Under the pieces are notes generated by a model. The model saw only the letters and a list, made by a program, of their open reading frames with translations, had not been told where the DNA came from and made no database searches. Source: Hymenobacter jejuensis (GTDB lineage: Bacteria; Bacteroidota; Bacteroidia; Cytophagales; Hymenobacteraceae). Taken from it: a stretch of DNA of 64,000 nucleotides. The position numbers and the translations under genes are program-made. Location of the stretch: positions 3,286,001 through 3,350,000 of the forward strand of contig NZ_CP040896.1 of NCBI RefSeq assembly GCF_006337165.1. Direction: 5' to 3'. Shown here piece by piece: positions 27,638 through 36,724 of the stretch (position 1 is the first letter of the stretch; each line of letters begins with the position of its first letter).

Positions 27638-28228
27638 ATGAAACACTTGTCCGGACTCCTCAACAAGCTTACTGCTGTAGCTGCCTGCGCCATTGCGCTC
27701 AGCAGCTGTAATCGCGCCGAGTATGCCATGCTGCCCAAGACCTCGTCGTACCACGGTACCACGACCGCGCGCGCAGTAGCTGCTACGCCCGCCAATCAGC
27801 CTGAGACCCCAGTGGCCGCCGAAGAAGCAGCCGTGGCGACGCCCGTAGCGGCACCTGAGCCAGCGCCCGCAGTAGCTGCCGCTCCTGCCCCGGCCAAGAT
27901 GGCTCCGGTAGCCAAAGCAGCTGCCCCGGCTAAGTCGCAGACTGCTGCTCCCAAGCTGAACCTGGTGCAAAAGGCGCTCGTGCAGAAAGCTGTGAAGAAA
28001 GCGGACAAAATGATGAGCAAGATGCAGTTGAAGAAGCACTCCGAAGTAGCTTCGGCGGATGATGCTAACGCACTGAACCACAACATCCGGACGGGTATCA
28101 TCCTGTTGCTGATTGGCTTGCTGTTGTCGCTCTTTACCGGCATCAGTGGCATCTTCGGCGTACTGGGTGGCATCATCGCCATCATCGGTATCGTGCTGAT
28201 CATCCTGGGCTTGCTCGACGAAGTATAA
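27638..28228 (+). CDS. Ala/Pro-rich lipoprotein with C-terminal membrane hairpin
   Basis: 196 residues. A signal peptide ends in ALSSC (Cys24). A low-complexity Ala/Pro/Val/Glu region (about 45-105) is followed by a Lys-rich segment (VQKALVQKAVKKADKMMSKMQLKK), then two close hydrophobic helices (about 150-193, ILLLIGLLLSLF and GGIIAIIGIVLIIL). Architecture and ending are common in Bacteroidota proteins of unknown role. It could anchor the envelope or interact with peptidoglycan through the Lys-rich part; that is speculation. It stands alone and is followed by a strong terminator. Confidence 0.75.
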   Translation: MKHLSGLLNKLTAVAACAIALSSCNRAEYAMLPKTSSYHGTTTARAVAATPANQPETPVAAEEAAVATPVAAPEPAPAVAAAPAPAKMAPVAKAAAPAKSQTAAPKLNLVQKALVQKAVKKADKMMSKMQLKKHSEVASADDANALNHNIRTGIILLLIGLLLSLFTGISGIFGVLGGIIAIIGIVLIILGLLDEV

Positions 28229-28236
28229 GTCAGCTT

Positions 28237-28290
28237 TACCCTAACAAAAGGGCCCGTCTGATAAATCAGGCGGGCCCTTTTGTTAGGGTA
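28237..28290. terminator. Long bidirectional terminator between the Ala/Pro lipoprotein gene and priA
   Basis: Inverted arms of about 23 bases with essentially full pairing (TACCCTAACAAAAGGGCCCG with its complement; one G-T mismatch near the loop). T- and A-tracts are embedded for both directions. Confidence 0.9.
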
Positions 28291-28319
28291 TTTGGTGTAA
28301 ATGTTTGATTGTAAGATAC

Positions 28320-30857
28320 TTACATAGGGTCAACGTCGGCTACGATACGGGCTTGCTTAAAGTCTTTCTGGTCTTTCACCACATTGATAGCTTCCTGAAT
28401 CTGGCTTTTGGCGTGCTTCAGCACCGTGTGCTCCCGATCGAGCTTAACGGTGATTTCCTGCAAATAGAAATTCCGGATTCGGAAGATGTAAGGCGCCTCC
28501 GGGCCCAGCACGGCCTCGCGACGTAGTCGAGCCACTAGCTCCTGGGTAAGCAAAATCGCGGCTTGTTCGGCCACCGGCTGATCTACGTGCTTCACCGTGA
28601 GACGAATCACGCGCATAAACGGCGGAAAGCCGTATTCGCGGCGCTGCGTGATTTCGTACTCGTAGAATTCGAGGTAGTCGTTGCGGATCACCTTATCGAA
28701 AATTACCTGCTGCGGATCGGCCGTCTGGATGATCACTTTGCCCTTTTTGCCCTTACGGCCCGCCCGCCCGCTCACCTGCACAAACATCTGGAACGCCCGC
28801 TCGTGCGCCCGGAAATCGGGGTAATGAATGATGCTATCGGCGTTGATGATGCCCACCAAACTCACGTTGGCAAAGTCGAGGCCTTTGGTCACCATCTGCG
28901 TTCCGACCAACACATTTGTCGCTTGATTCTCAAAGTCCGCAATAATCTGCTGATAGGAGTTTTTAGCGCGCGTCGTGTCTAGGTCCATGCGCTGCACGTT
29001 GGCTGCGGGCAGCATTACTTTCAGGTCATCTTCAATCTTTTCCGTGCCGAAGCCCACTGTTTTCAGGTTGCGCGAGCCACAAGCCGGGCACTCGACGGGC
29101 ATGCGGTCGTGGTAGCCACAGTAGTGGCACCGCAGCTCGTGGGCGTGCTTGTGGTAGCTTAGCGAAACAGCGCAGTTCTTACACTTCGGAATCCAGCCGC
29201 AATCGAGGCACGAAATAAAAGGCGAGTAACCCCTACGGTTCTGAAACAGAATAACTTGCTCCTTTAAAGCCAGCTTCCGCTCAATCTCGCTCAGCAACTC
29301 CGGCGTGAAGTGATTGTGCATCTTCTTGGCTTCGCGCTGCTTGCGCGTATCCACCAACTCAATCTCGGGCAAGCCGGCTTCGCCAAAGCGCTTGGTGAGC
29401 GTTACCAACCCCCACCGGCCCGCGCGCGTCTGGTAGTAGGTTTCAACCGAAGGCGTAGCAGAGCCCAGTAACGTTTTGGCACCTTGAAAGTTAGCCATCA
29501 TGAGGGCTACTTCGCGAGCGTTGTAGCGTGGGGCCGGCTCGTATTGCTTGTAGCTGCTCTCGTGCTCCTCATCCACAATGATGAGCGACAGGTTATCGAA
29601 AGGCAAAAATACCGCTGAACGCACGCCCACTACTACCTGAAAGCGCCCGGAAAGCACGCCGTTCCAGACCTCAACCCGCTCGTTGTCCGAGAATTTGGAG
29701 TGATACACACCTAAGCGCGTCCCGAATACGCGCATCAAACGCGTTACGATCTGGGCCGTCAGTGCAATTTCGGGCAGAAGATACAGTACTTGTCCGCCGC
29801 CATCTAAAGCCTTGCGAATCAGGTCGATATAGATTTCGGTTTTGCCCGCGCCTGTAACGCCGTGCAGCAGCACAATATCCTTTTCCCCAAACAGGTTTAA
29901 CACAGAGTCGCGAGCCGCAGTTTGGGCTTCGCTCAGCGTGAAATTAATCTTCGCTTCGGGCTCATCGTCGAGCGGGAAGCGGGATACAATCACATCAAAC
30001 TGCTCCAAAACGCCGTTTTTGATCAGCGTATTAACCGCAGAAGGAGAGAGGTGCGGGCTGCTGGTAAGCGAGGCTTTTTCCAGACCACGGTGGTTGGCAT
30101 GCACATCCTGGTACACTGGCACGCGCTGCAAGTAGCGCATCAGCACGTCGAGTTGCTTGGGTTTGGTGGCCAGCCTAGCGAAAAGCTCCTCCAAGGCGGC
30201 TTCTTCCACAAAATGATGTGCCAGCCGGACCTTCTTCACCACTTTTGGCGAATACTTGTCGGATAAGTGCTCAAACAGAAAGATCACATCTTTCTGCATC
30301 AGCGACTTAATGACCTTGTGAAAGCTGTTGATCGCCAGTATTTCACCTACATCGGTGAAAGTCAGGGATTTGCCTTCTTCCAAACTCAGCACTTCTACCA
30401 ACTTCTGCTCCTGCTCGGAAAGCGGATAAGGATTTTCTTCCGCTGAAAATGCAGGGTGCAGCTGAATGCGAGACTCCGAGCTAAGCTTCAAAGCCGCTGG
30501 CAGCGCCGCGTTGATCACCTCGCCCAGCGTGCACATATAATAGTCTGCCATCCAGCGAAATAGCTTCAGCTGAGGCTGCGTCACGACGGGGGCGTCGTCA
30601 ATGAACTCCAGAATGTATTTGGCTTGATAGAGCTTGGGCGGCGTTTCGTGCACGGCCGCCACGATGCAGCTAAGCGTCTTCTTGGCCCCGAACTGCACAA
30701 TAACCCGCCCACCAATGACGACCTGATCGTTCAGCTCAAAAGGCACGCGGTAGGTGTAAAGCTTGGGCAGCGGCAAAGGCAGAATCACGTCCGCAAACAG
30801 CGTAACGCGATCGGCCGCAGTCGGCTCCGGCAAAGCAAAATCGAAGGTGAGGCTCAA
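28320..30857 (-). CDS. priA: Primosomal protein N' (replication restart helicase)
   Basis: 845 residues starting at a TTG (MSLTFDFAL); no in-frame ATG is available before conserved sequence. PriA recognises stalled forks and reloads the replicative helicase. The N-terminal DNA-binding domain has LPLPKLYTYRVP. Walker A is GVTGAGKTEIY and the DEEH box is VDEEHESSYKQ. The zinc-binding cysteine cluster spans CLDCGWIPKCKNC and CHYCGYHDRMPVECPAC. Helicase motifs VLVGTQMVTKGLDF and VSGRAGR follow. A minus-strand TACCTTTG at 30884-30891, 27 bases upstream, is a likely promoter element. Confidence 0.96.
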   Translation of the reverse strand: MSLTFDFALPEPTAADRVTLFADVILPLPLPKLYTYRVPFELNDQVVIGGRVIVQFGAKKTLSCIVAAVHETPPKLYQAKYILEFIDDAPVVTQPQLKLFRWMADYYMCTLGEVINAALPAALKLSSESRIQLHPAFSAEENPYPLSEQEQKLVEVLSLEEGKSLTFTDVGEILAINSFHKVIKSLMQKDVIFLFEHLSDKYSPKVVKKVRLAHHFVEEAALEELFARLATKPKQLDVLMRYLQRVPVYQDVHANHRGLEKASLTSSPHLSPSAVNTLIKNGVLEQFDVIVSRFPLDDEPEAKINFTLSEAQTAARDSVLNLFGEKDIVLLHGVTGAGKTEIYIDLIRKALDGGGQVLYLLPEIALTAQIVTRLMRVFGTRLGVYHSKFSDNERVEVWNGVLSGRFQVVVGVRSAVFLPFDNLSLIIVDEEHESSYKQYEPAPRYNAREVALMMANFQGAKTLLGSATPSVETYYQTRAGRWGLVTLTKRFGEAGLPEIELVDTRKQREAKKMHNHFTPELLSEIERKLALKEQVILFQNRRGYSPFISCLDCGWIPKCKNCAVSLSYHKHAHELRCHYCGYHDRMPVECPACGSRNLKTVGFGTEKIEDDLKVMLPAANVQRMDLDTTRAKNSYQQIIADFENQATNVLVGTQMVTKGLDFANVSLVGIINADSIIHYPDFRAHERAFQMFVQVSGRAGRKGKKGKVIIQTADPQQVIFDKVIRNDYLEFYEYEITQRREYGFPPFMRVIRLTVKHVDQPVAEQAAILLTQELVARLRREAVLGPEAPYIFRIRNFYLQEITVKLDREHTVLKHAKSQIQEAINVVKDQKDFKQARIVADVDPM

Positions 30858-30883
30858 CGGTCAGGGCAAGGCTAAAGGGACGG

Positions 30884-30891
30884 CAAAGGTA
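30884..30891 (-). promoter_or_regulatory. Candidate priA -7 element
   Basis: The minus strand reads TACCTTTG, 27 bases before the TTG start of priA. It supports that start choice by limiting how far upstream translation could begin. Confidence 0.45.
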
Positions 30892-30999
30892 CGCCGAATT
30901 TGTAGCGCAGAAATCTATATAGCGCCAATACGCTATCGACTTTCGCTTGCTTCAACAAGTGTTGAAACAACCGCTTGAACCCCTTTTCAAGCAATATGC

Positions 31000-33051
31000 T
31001 TAAAGCTTTCGAATGCTAGTTAGTTGATTTAAAGCCTCTTCTGTGGTGTGCACAGGCTGTTGGCAAGCGCGGTTGAAACAGACATAAATCGTAGTCTGAT
31101 TGCCTTGAGCCGTTCGGTGCTGAAGTAAGGGCAACTCACTAGTTGTAGCGGTTCCGGCTAGTACCGTATTGGGCAGAAAATGCCGGCTCAACTCGCGGCG
31201 TTTCGTTTCCGCTTCCGGCCCTACAATAGCGATTTCGGCTGTGGGTTGGAGCAACATAGTGGCCAGACTAGCCCAGTTGGTAAGATGCTGAGGCTCTTTC
31301 ACTACCAAGTCCTGCACGCGCGCAAGCATAGTTGCGGCCAACTCGGTATAGGTAGACTTGTCCATATGTAACCCGAGACGATGCAAGTTGTTGGCCATCA
31401 AGGAGTTGGACCCAGGAATTACATTGTCAAATAGCTCCTTTTTACGGGCAATAAGTTTCTCGCCCGAATCATCGGTGTAGAAGAACTGAGCTTCCACAGG
31501 ATCGAAAAAGTGATCGAGCACATACTGCATTAGGATGTCAGCTTCTTGTAGCCATTGCGCATCAAAAGTGACCTCATACAAGCCGATATATGCCTGAATG
31601 ACCAGTGAATAATCTTCCAAAAAGCCCGAAATCGTGGCGCGGCCGTTCTTGTAGTTGCGGAACAAACGCGGTCCTTCGCGAAGATTGCGCTGGAGAAACG
31701 CGGCGTTTTGCAGAGCCAATTGTAGAAATTCGGGCTCGCCGAATGCGCGGTAAGCATCGACCAAACTACTCAACATCAAGGCATTCCAACCGGTCAGAAT
31801 TTTGTCGTCCAAGCCCGGCCGAATGCGTTGGTCGCGGGCGCGCATAATCTTCTGTTTCCAGCCCTGCACCAACTCTGCTACTACGCCGGGCGTAAGCTCA
31901 TGCTCCTTAGCAAATGCCGTGTCGGAAGCTCGGCGATGCAGGATATTGCGCCCATGCTCCCAATTGCCGACGGCTGTGCAGTTGTAGTAATCTGAAAATA
32001 GAGGTTCTTCGTCGCCCAGAATTTCGCGCAGCTCGTCTTTCGTGAACACATAAAACTTGCCCTCTTCGCCTTCGCTATCCGCATCCAACGACGAATAAAA
32101 GCCGCCTTCCGAATTTAAAAGCTCGCGCTTTACAAATTGGATAGAATCATATACTACTGTTTTAAATTCCTCATTACCAGATACTTGGTAAGCCTCTGAG
32201 TACAAGCTGATAAGCTGACCGTTGTCATAAAGCATTTTCTCGAAATGCGGCGCCAGCCATTCGGCGTCAACAGAATAGCGGGCAAATCCGCCGCCAACTT
32301 GGTCATAAATCCCGCCCCAAGCCATTTCTCGTAGCGTTAGCAGCGTCTGATCAAGGATATCCTGATTGTTGGTGAGGGTGTAGGCTCGGAGCAAAAAGCG
32401 CCAGATGCTGGGCATTGGAAACTTAGGCGCCCGGTTCATGCCACCAAGTTCGCGGTCGAAGCGGACCGCTAGATTATGGAGGAGTTGATCAAATTGCTCA
32501 CTAGTAAGCTTCACTCCAGCCGCTTCAAGGCTATATTTTTCGAGCTTACTGGTACGCAGCACCTTTGCGAATTGCTCTGCCGATTGCTCCAGTTCGGTAC
32601 GGTGTTCTCCCTGATAGGCTTGGGCGATGCTTTGCAGAAGCTGCACCCAATTGCGGGGTGGAAAGTACGTGCCCCCGTAAAAAGGCTTGGCTTCAGGGGT
32701 CAAAAACACATTCAGCGGCCACCCACCTTGTACTCCCATCGCCTGTAGCGCATCCATATACACCTGATCGACATCGGGTCTCTCTTCCCGATCGACTTTA
32801 ATGCAGATGTAATGCTGGTTCATGACTTCCGCAATCCGCTCGTTCTCAAACGATTCGCGCTCCATGACATGGCACCAATGGCAGGCGGCATAGCCAATGC
32901 TTACCAGAATCGGTTTTTGTTCGTTCTGGGCTCTTTGCAGCGCCTCGGTGCCCCACGGATACCAATCAACTGGGTTGTGGGCATGTTGCAACAAGTAAGG
33001 GCTGCTTTCGTGGGCCAACCGATTGGCGTGAGCAGATGCTAGGCTTGACAT
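31000..33051 (-). CDS. Thioredoxin-domain protein of the YyaL/DUF255 (SPATA20) family
   Basis: 683 residues. The N-terminal thioredoxin-like domain has [17 protein letters not shown], the C57-H-W-C60 redox motif, and [14 protein letters not shown]. The C-terminal two thirds resemble an (alpha/alpha)6 barrel, as in N-acylglucosamine epimerase-like folds ([28 protein letters not shown]). The family is widespread and its reaction is not established. Cytoplasmic: no signal peptide. It is 53 bases downstream of the GSCFA gene but separated by that gene's terminator, so it has its own promoter or depends on read-through. Confidence 0.9.
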   Translation of the reverse strand: MSSLASAHANRLAHESSPYLLQHAHNPVDWYPWGTEALQRAQNEQKPILVSIGYAACHWCHVMERESFENERIAEVMNQHYICIKVDREERPDVDQVYMDALQAMGVQGGWPLNVFLTPEAKPFYGGTYFPPRNWVQLLQSIAQAYQGEHRTELEQSAEQFAKVLRTSKLEKYSLEAAGVKLTSEQFDQLLHNLAVRFDRELGGMNRAPKFPMPSIWRFLLRAYTLTNNQDILDQTLLTLREMAWGGIYDQVGGGFARYSVDAEWLAPHFEKMLYDNGQLISLYSEAYQVSGNEEFKTVVYDSIQFVKRELLNSEGGFYSSLDADSEGEEGKFYVFTKDELREILGDEEPLFSDYYNCTAVGNWEHGRNILHRRASDTAFAKEHELTPGVVAELVQGWKQKIMRARDQRIRPGLDDKILTGWNALMLSSLVDAYRAFGEPEFLQLALQNAAFLQRNLREGPRLFRNYKNGRATISGFLEDYSLVIQAYIGLYEVTFDAQWLQEADILMQYVLDHFFDPVEAQFFYTDDSGEKLIARKKELFDNVIPGSNSLMANNLHRLGLHMDKSTYTELAATMLARVQDLVVKEPQHLTNWASLATMLLQPTAEIAIVGPEAETKRRELSRHFLPNTVLAGTATTSELPLLQHRTAQGNQTTIYVCFNRACQQPVHTTEEALNQLTSIRKL

Positions 33052-33069
33052 AGGAACGGGCAGGTATTG

Positions 33070-33106
33070 AAAACAAAACCCGGCGTTACCGGCCGGGTTT
33101 TGTTTT
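33070..33106 (-). terminator. Terminator at the end of the GSCFA gene
   Basis: A perfect 15-bp stem (AAAACAAAACCCGGC with its complement) around a 7-base loop. The upstream arm overlaps the GSCFA stop codon and the other end lies 19 bases before the DUF255 start. Confidence 0.85.
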
Positions 33107-34964
33107 ACGATTTCTCAGGATTTTCGTCTGCTGCAGGTTTCTTGCGTGGCGGCCGGCTTCGGCGTTTCGGCGCCGGTTTTGGAGATGCAGCTTTTGGCAA
33201 TGCTTCTTCGGGCACAGGCGGAGTACTAGCAGGAAGTTCCGGTGGAGCTACTAGTAGGGGAGAAGGCGCGACGGGTGCAGGAGCTTCGGGAGCCAAACCT
33301 GCCAAAAGTGCGCTCAAAGCTGCTTCGGCAGCCCCCGTCTTACTTCTTCCCGTGCGAGCAGGCTTTTTGGCTGCGGCCGGTTTGGGAGCTTTGGTAGCTG
33401 ATTTGCGCACTGCAGATCGGCCGGTAGTAGCCGTGCGTCCGCCTCTGCTGCGCGTTGGTCGCGCAGGTACCGGCACGGAAGTGATCAACTCATCATCCGA
33501 CGCCTCAACTGGCGATGTTATCTCGAGTGTTAACGCTGGAGCATCAGCATCAGAAACAGCCGCCGGTAACTGGTCGTGTTCTAACTCAATATGAGGAAGC
33601 TGGTTTGTATCCGTTTGTATATCAAGGGTTTCTGGTTCTTCATTCTGTGTAATTACCCCCGAAGATGAATCGACACTTTGTTCGAGCAGAAGGGCAGCTT
33701 CTTGTGCTGCGCGTTTACGTGCAGTGCGTTTGGCTCCCCCACGCGACCGTCGCTTTTTCTTTGCAAACGGAGCAGGCAGGGGTTCAGGAGTAGAAATAAA
33801 CGAGTGTGGTTCATGTACTTCGTATTCCTCCTCTTCCTCCTCGGGCTCGACTTCTGAAAGTGTCGCTACAGGAGTTGCTTCTGATACAGCAGGCAAGACA
33901 TTTGACGTGTCGTCAACCTGGCCCACGTCAATGCGTTCCTCGTCATCAAATTCCGGCTCCGGTTCCGGCAACGGCTTAGCAGGCAGCGGAAGGGCCGCTA
34001 TTTGCTTCTGTACTTCCCGGATCTCAGCCCGTAGATCGACTTGTGCAGCAAGCTTTTGAAGGCGGGCGAGCGTACTTTCCAAGAATTGGCGGTGTTCGGG
34101 TGCGGCCGGATACAGTGGCCGATGTGCCAAGGCTTGTTGAATACTTTCCCACTCTTTTTTGAAGCGGCCAAATGCACCGTCGAAGTAAGTGCGCGTGAAC
34201 CGTTCCCAGATATAATCCTCCGCCACCGACGATGGATGAAGCATGTCATCCGCGTAGAAGCGATAATCCCGCAAATCATCCAAAAGCAGCTCATAAGCCG
34301 GGAAATACGACACGTCGGGCAGCAGCTCGCTGAGGTAATGGCAAGCAACGCGCAGCACTGATTTGCTTACGGCATTCAGGGGCAAGGTGTCTTTCAGGTG
34401 CCGTACGGGGCTCACGGTCAGTAGGATGCGGAGCTTCGGATTGCGAAGCCGCAGGTAAGCGTGCGTCTCGGCAACCGCTGCTACAATCTCATCAGCCGTC
34501 AGTAATTCCTTATCAAATCGGTCGGCAGGTACCTTATGGCAATTGCTTACGATCTCTTGTGTTTCACGCAAGCGGTAAGCGTACGCAGTTCCTAGTGTAA
34601 GTATCAGTAAATCAGATGATTGTATGAAATCACCAGCTTGCTGCACTACTTGCTGTATGTGCTGAAGAAGCGCGACTGGCGAATCTGCACCGACGGTTGC
34701 GTGCAAATCATAGCTTTGCCAGCGTCCACGTGCTTCTACAAGGTGTTGCTGCCAGTCCATTTCTTCCCCTGCGGCCGCCCGAATCAGCTTGCAAGCGGAT
34801 AGCGGATTGAAAACCGTTCCAAACGGATTGACCAGGGTATGGACTTTCGCGGCCGCTAGACGATTGCCAATGACATCTGAAAAACAAGAGCCCACGGTGA
34901 TCACCCGCGCACTTAAAGGCAGTTGATTGGGATGAGGCGTAAGAGACAGTTCGGTACGAAACAT
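33105..34964 (-). CDS. GSCFA-domain protein with long basic C-terminal extension
   Basis: 619 residues. The first ~320 form a GSCFA domain: the name motif GSCFSD (25-30), [32 protein letters not shown] and [18 protein letters not shown]. The fold is SGNH/GDSL-hydrolase-like, with catalytic serine in GSCF and D...H at the end; natural substrates are unknown. The last ~300 residues are low-complexity. An acidic stretch is followed by three Arg/Lys/Ala-rich blocks (about 398-420, 495-545, 598-616), including [17 protein letters not shown] and [15 protein letters not shown]. The tail looks like a histone-H1-style nucleic-acid-binding or disordered region and is not part of usual GSCFA proteins. 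Confidence 0.85.
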   Translation of the reverse strand: MFRTELSLTPHPNQLPLSARVITVGSCFSDVIGNRLAAAKVHTLVNPFGTVFNPLSACKLIRAAAGEEMDWQQHLVEARGRWQSYDLHATVGADSPVALLQHIQQVVQQAGDFIQSSDLLILTLGTAYAYRLRETQEIVSNCHKVPADRFDKELLTADEIVAAVAETHAYLRLRNPKLRILLTVSPVRHLKDTLPLNAVSKSVLRVACHYLSELLPDVSYFPAYELLLDDLRDYRFYADDMLHPSSVAEDYIWERFTRTYFDGAFGRFKKEWESIQQALAHRPLYPAAPEHRQFLESTLARLQKLAAQVDLRAEIREVQKQIAALPLPAKPLPEPEPEFDDEERIDVGQVDDTSNVLPAVSEATPVATLSEVEPEEEEEEYEVHEPHSFISTPEPLPAPFAKKKRRSRGGAKRTARKRAAQEAALLLEQSVDSSSGVITQNEEPETLDIQTDTNQLPHIELEHDQLPAAVSDADAPALTLEITSPVEASDDELITSVPVPARPTRSRGGRTATTGRSAVRKSATKAPKPAAAKKPARTGRSKTGAAEAALSALLAGLAPEAPAPVAPSPLLVAPPELPASTPPVPEEALPKAASPKPAPKRRSRPPRKKPAADENPEKS

Positions 34965-35126
34965 TAGAAACAGATACGGTCAAAAAACCGGCTAAGGAAC
35001 AAGCAACCTACTCAACTCCGGCCGTTCGGCCAAAAATCAGCGGTAGTAAGGCCATAAGGCTGCTACGAGCAGAGAAGTCTTGCTGCCTTTTACAAGTGCC
35101 AATACATCAGCTTGTTACAAGCTAAC

Positions 35127-35160
35127 AAAAAAGCCTGACCACTGTTGTGATCAGGCTTTT
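35127..35160 (-). terminator. Terminator of the rpsF-rpsR-rplI operon
   Basis: A stem built on AAGCCTGA/TCAGGCTT extended by CAC/GTG around a TGTT loop, with a T6 tract on the minus strand. It ends 18 bases downstream of the rplI stop. Confidence 0.85.
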
Positions 35161-35177
35161 CTTACTCGGTGAACAGC

Positions 35178-35621
35178 TTACTCAGCTACTACGTTGAAGC
35201 GAATCTGGTGCTTCACTTCTTTGTGCAGGTTGATGGTAGCGGTGTACTCACCAGCTGCCGTTGGGTCCTGATCAAAAGAAATGCGCTTGCGATCCACATC
35301 AATGCCTTTGGCCTTCAGAGCCTCGGCGAGTTGCAGCGTAGTTACACGGCCGAAAATCTTGCCGCTTTCACCCACTTTAGCGCGGATGTCGAGGGCCACA
35401 TCACCAATCTGGTTGGCGACTGCCTGAGCGTCGGTTTTGATTTTTTCAGCTTTGTGCGCCGCTTGGCGTACGTTTTCAGCTACAATCTTTTTGTTCGACT
35501 TGTCGGCCAGAATAGCCAGACCCTGCGGGAGCAGGTAGTTGCGACCGTAGCCAGGCTTTACAGTTACGATATCGTTCTTGTAGCCCAGGTTCTTTACGTC
35601 GTCTTTCAGAATTACTTCCAT
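35178..35621 (-). CDS. rplI: 50S ribosomal protein L9
   Basis: 147 residues with the classical N-terminal domain (MEVILKDDVKNLGYKND, VKPGYGRNYLLPQGLA), the long connecting helix and the C-terminal domain (GKIFGRVTTLQLAEALKAKG). It binds 23S rRNA near the L1 stalk base. Third gene of rpsF-rpsR-rplI, with 21 bases to rpsR. Confidence 0.98.
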   Translation of the reverse strand: MEVILKDDVKNLGYKNDIVTVKPGYGRNYLLPQGLAILADKSNKKIVAENVRQAAHKAEKIKTDAQAVANQIGDVALDIRAKVGESGKIFGRVTTLQLAEALKAKGIDVDRKRISFDQDPTAAGEYTATINLHKEVKHQIRFNVVAE

Positions 35622-35642
35622 CTCAGTACTACGGTTGACGGG

Positions 35643-35894
35643 TTACTTCAGCGAATCGGTTACGTAGGGCATCAGTGCCAAGTGACGGGCTTTGGCCACG
35701 GCTTGAGCTACTTTGCGCTGGAATTTCAGGCTTGTGCCGGTAATACGACGGGGCAGAATGCGGCCCTGCTCGTTTACAAATTTCAGCAGGAAGTTCGGAT
35801 CTTTGTAATCCACGTACTTAATGCCAGCCTTTTTGAAGCGGCAGTATTTGGTACGGGTATCCTGCTTGTGGATTTTCTCGTTGGCTAGGCTCAT
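35643..35894 (-). CDS. rpsR: 30S ribosomal protein S18
   Basis: 83 residues; contains [17 protein letters not shown] and [33 protein letters not shown], diagnostic of S18. It pairs with S6 on the small-subunit platform. It starts 4 bases after the rpsF stop. Confidence 0.98.
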   Translation of the reverse strand: MSLANEKIHKQDTRTKYCRFKKAGIKYVDYKDPNFLLKFVNEQGRILPRRITGTSLKFQRKVAQAVAKARHLALMPYVTDSLK

Positions 35895-35898
35895 GGTC

Positions 35899-36276
35899 TT
35901 ATTGGGCTACGGCTTCCGATTCTTTTTTGGTTTTCTGCTGGTTCATTTCACCGTTGCGACGACGCTGGTTGTATGATACAGCGTGCTTGTCCAGTACAGT
36001 GGTCAAGAACCGAATTACACGCTCGTCGCGGCGGAAGGCCAGCTCAAGCGTATCTACAATGTTACCGGCACCCGTGAACTCCACGAGGAAGTAGTAACCA
36101 GTAGATTTTTTCTGAATCGGGTAAGCCAATTTCTTTAGGCCCCAAGCTTCAGTGTTGATGATGTCGGCGCTATTTTCCTTAAGCACCTGCGAGAACTTCT
36201 CGACCGTCTCTTGCACTTGGCTCTCGTTCAGAACGGGAGTCAAAATGAAGACCGTCTCGTAATTTCTTACTTCCAT
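35899..36276 (-). CDS. rpsF: 30S ribosomal protein S6
   Basis: 125 residues from the ATG at 36276 ([12 protein letters not shown]); the open frame extends 15 codons upstream, but that is not S6-like. Contains [21 protein letters not shown] and [14 protein letters not shown]. In many bacteria ssb or priB lies between rpsF and rpsR; here the genes are directly adjacent. A TACCTTTG at 36319-36326 lies 43 bases upstream. Confidence 0.97.
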   Translation of the reverse strand: MEVRNYETVFILTPVLNESQVQETVEKFSQVLKENSADIINTEAWGLKKLAYPIQKKSTGYYFLVEFTGAGNIVDTLELAFRRDERVIRFLTTVLDKHAVSYNQRRRNGEMNQQKTKKESEAVAQ

Positions 36277-36318
36277 TACGACGGGGTTGAAATAAATGGT
36301 TGAAATAAAATGAGCCCG

Positions 36319-36326
36319 CAAAGGTA
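36319..36326 (-). promoter_or_regulatory. Candidate rpsF-operon -7 element
   Basis: The minus strand reads TACCTTTG, 43 bases before the rpsF ATG. The -33 region is not convincing. Confidence 0.45.
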
Positions 36327-36646
36327 GCTAAACCACAGAGAATCTGCACTGATTCTCGTTAAATAATTTGCTTTTGTAAGCGGTCTGCCCAAGCTTTGAA
36401 GTATACGTTCAGGGCTTTGTAAGCTCAAATGAGTCAGTACGACATTTACCAGTTAAAAAGCAAAACCTTTGGAGCTTAGAAGCAGTTGGAACCTTGAAGA
36501 CCAAGAACATTGCTTGACAGGTTTTGAAATGGAGTTTGGACTTTTACAAGTTCCACTCCACTGTCTATATATAATAAGGCACAGATGGAGTGGGTTTTTG
36601 AAGGCTTTAATCAAGTTGAGCTTTGGCAAAAATTAGAAAAGCCGCT

Positions 36647-36677
36647 TTTGTTTCCTGCGATTCCCGACCTACATTTG
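36647..36677 (+). promoter_or_regulatory. Promoter of the act (alternative complex III) operon
   Basis: TTTG at 36647-36650, exactly 19 bases, then TACATTTG at 36670-36677. This is a full match to the Bacteroidota promoter pattern TTTG-N19-TAnnTTTG. The predicted leader to the actA ATG at 36725 is about 40 bases. Confidence 0.72.
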
Positions 36678-36724
36678 TGGCCTTGAAGCACCCCTGCGTT
36701 TCTTTTTCCCAGTCACTTTGTGCT

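Larger units (their letters stand above)
36277..36724. other. Divergent intergenic region between rpsF and actA
   Basis: 448 bases with no supported gene. It contains promoter elements for both sides (minus strand 36319-36326, plus strand 36647-36677). The middle is A/T-rich and holds inverted copies of GTTCCACTCCA-like and TGGAGTTTGGAC-like words around 36530-36595 that could be regulatory but are too weak to call. Confidence 0.5.
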
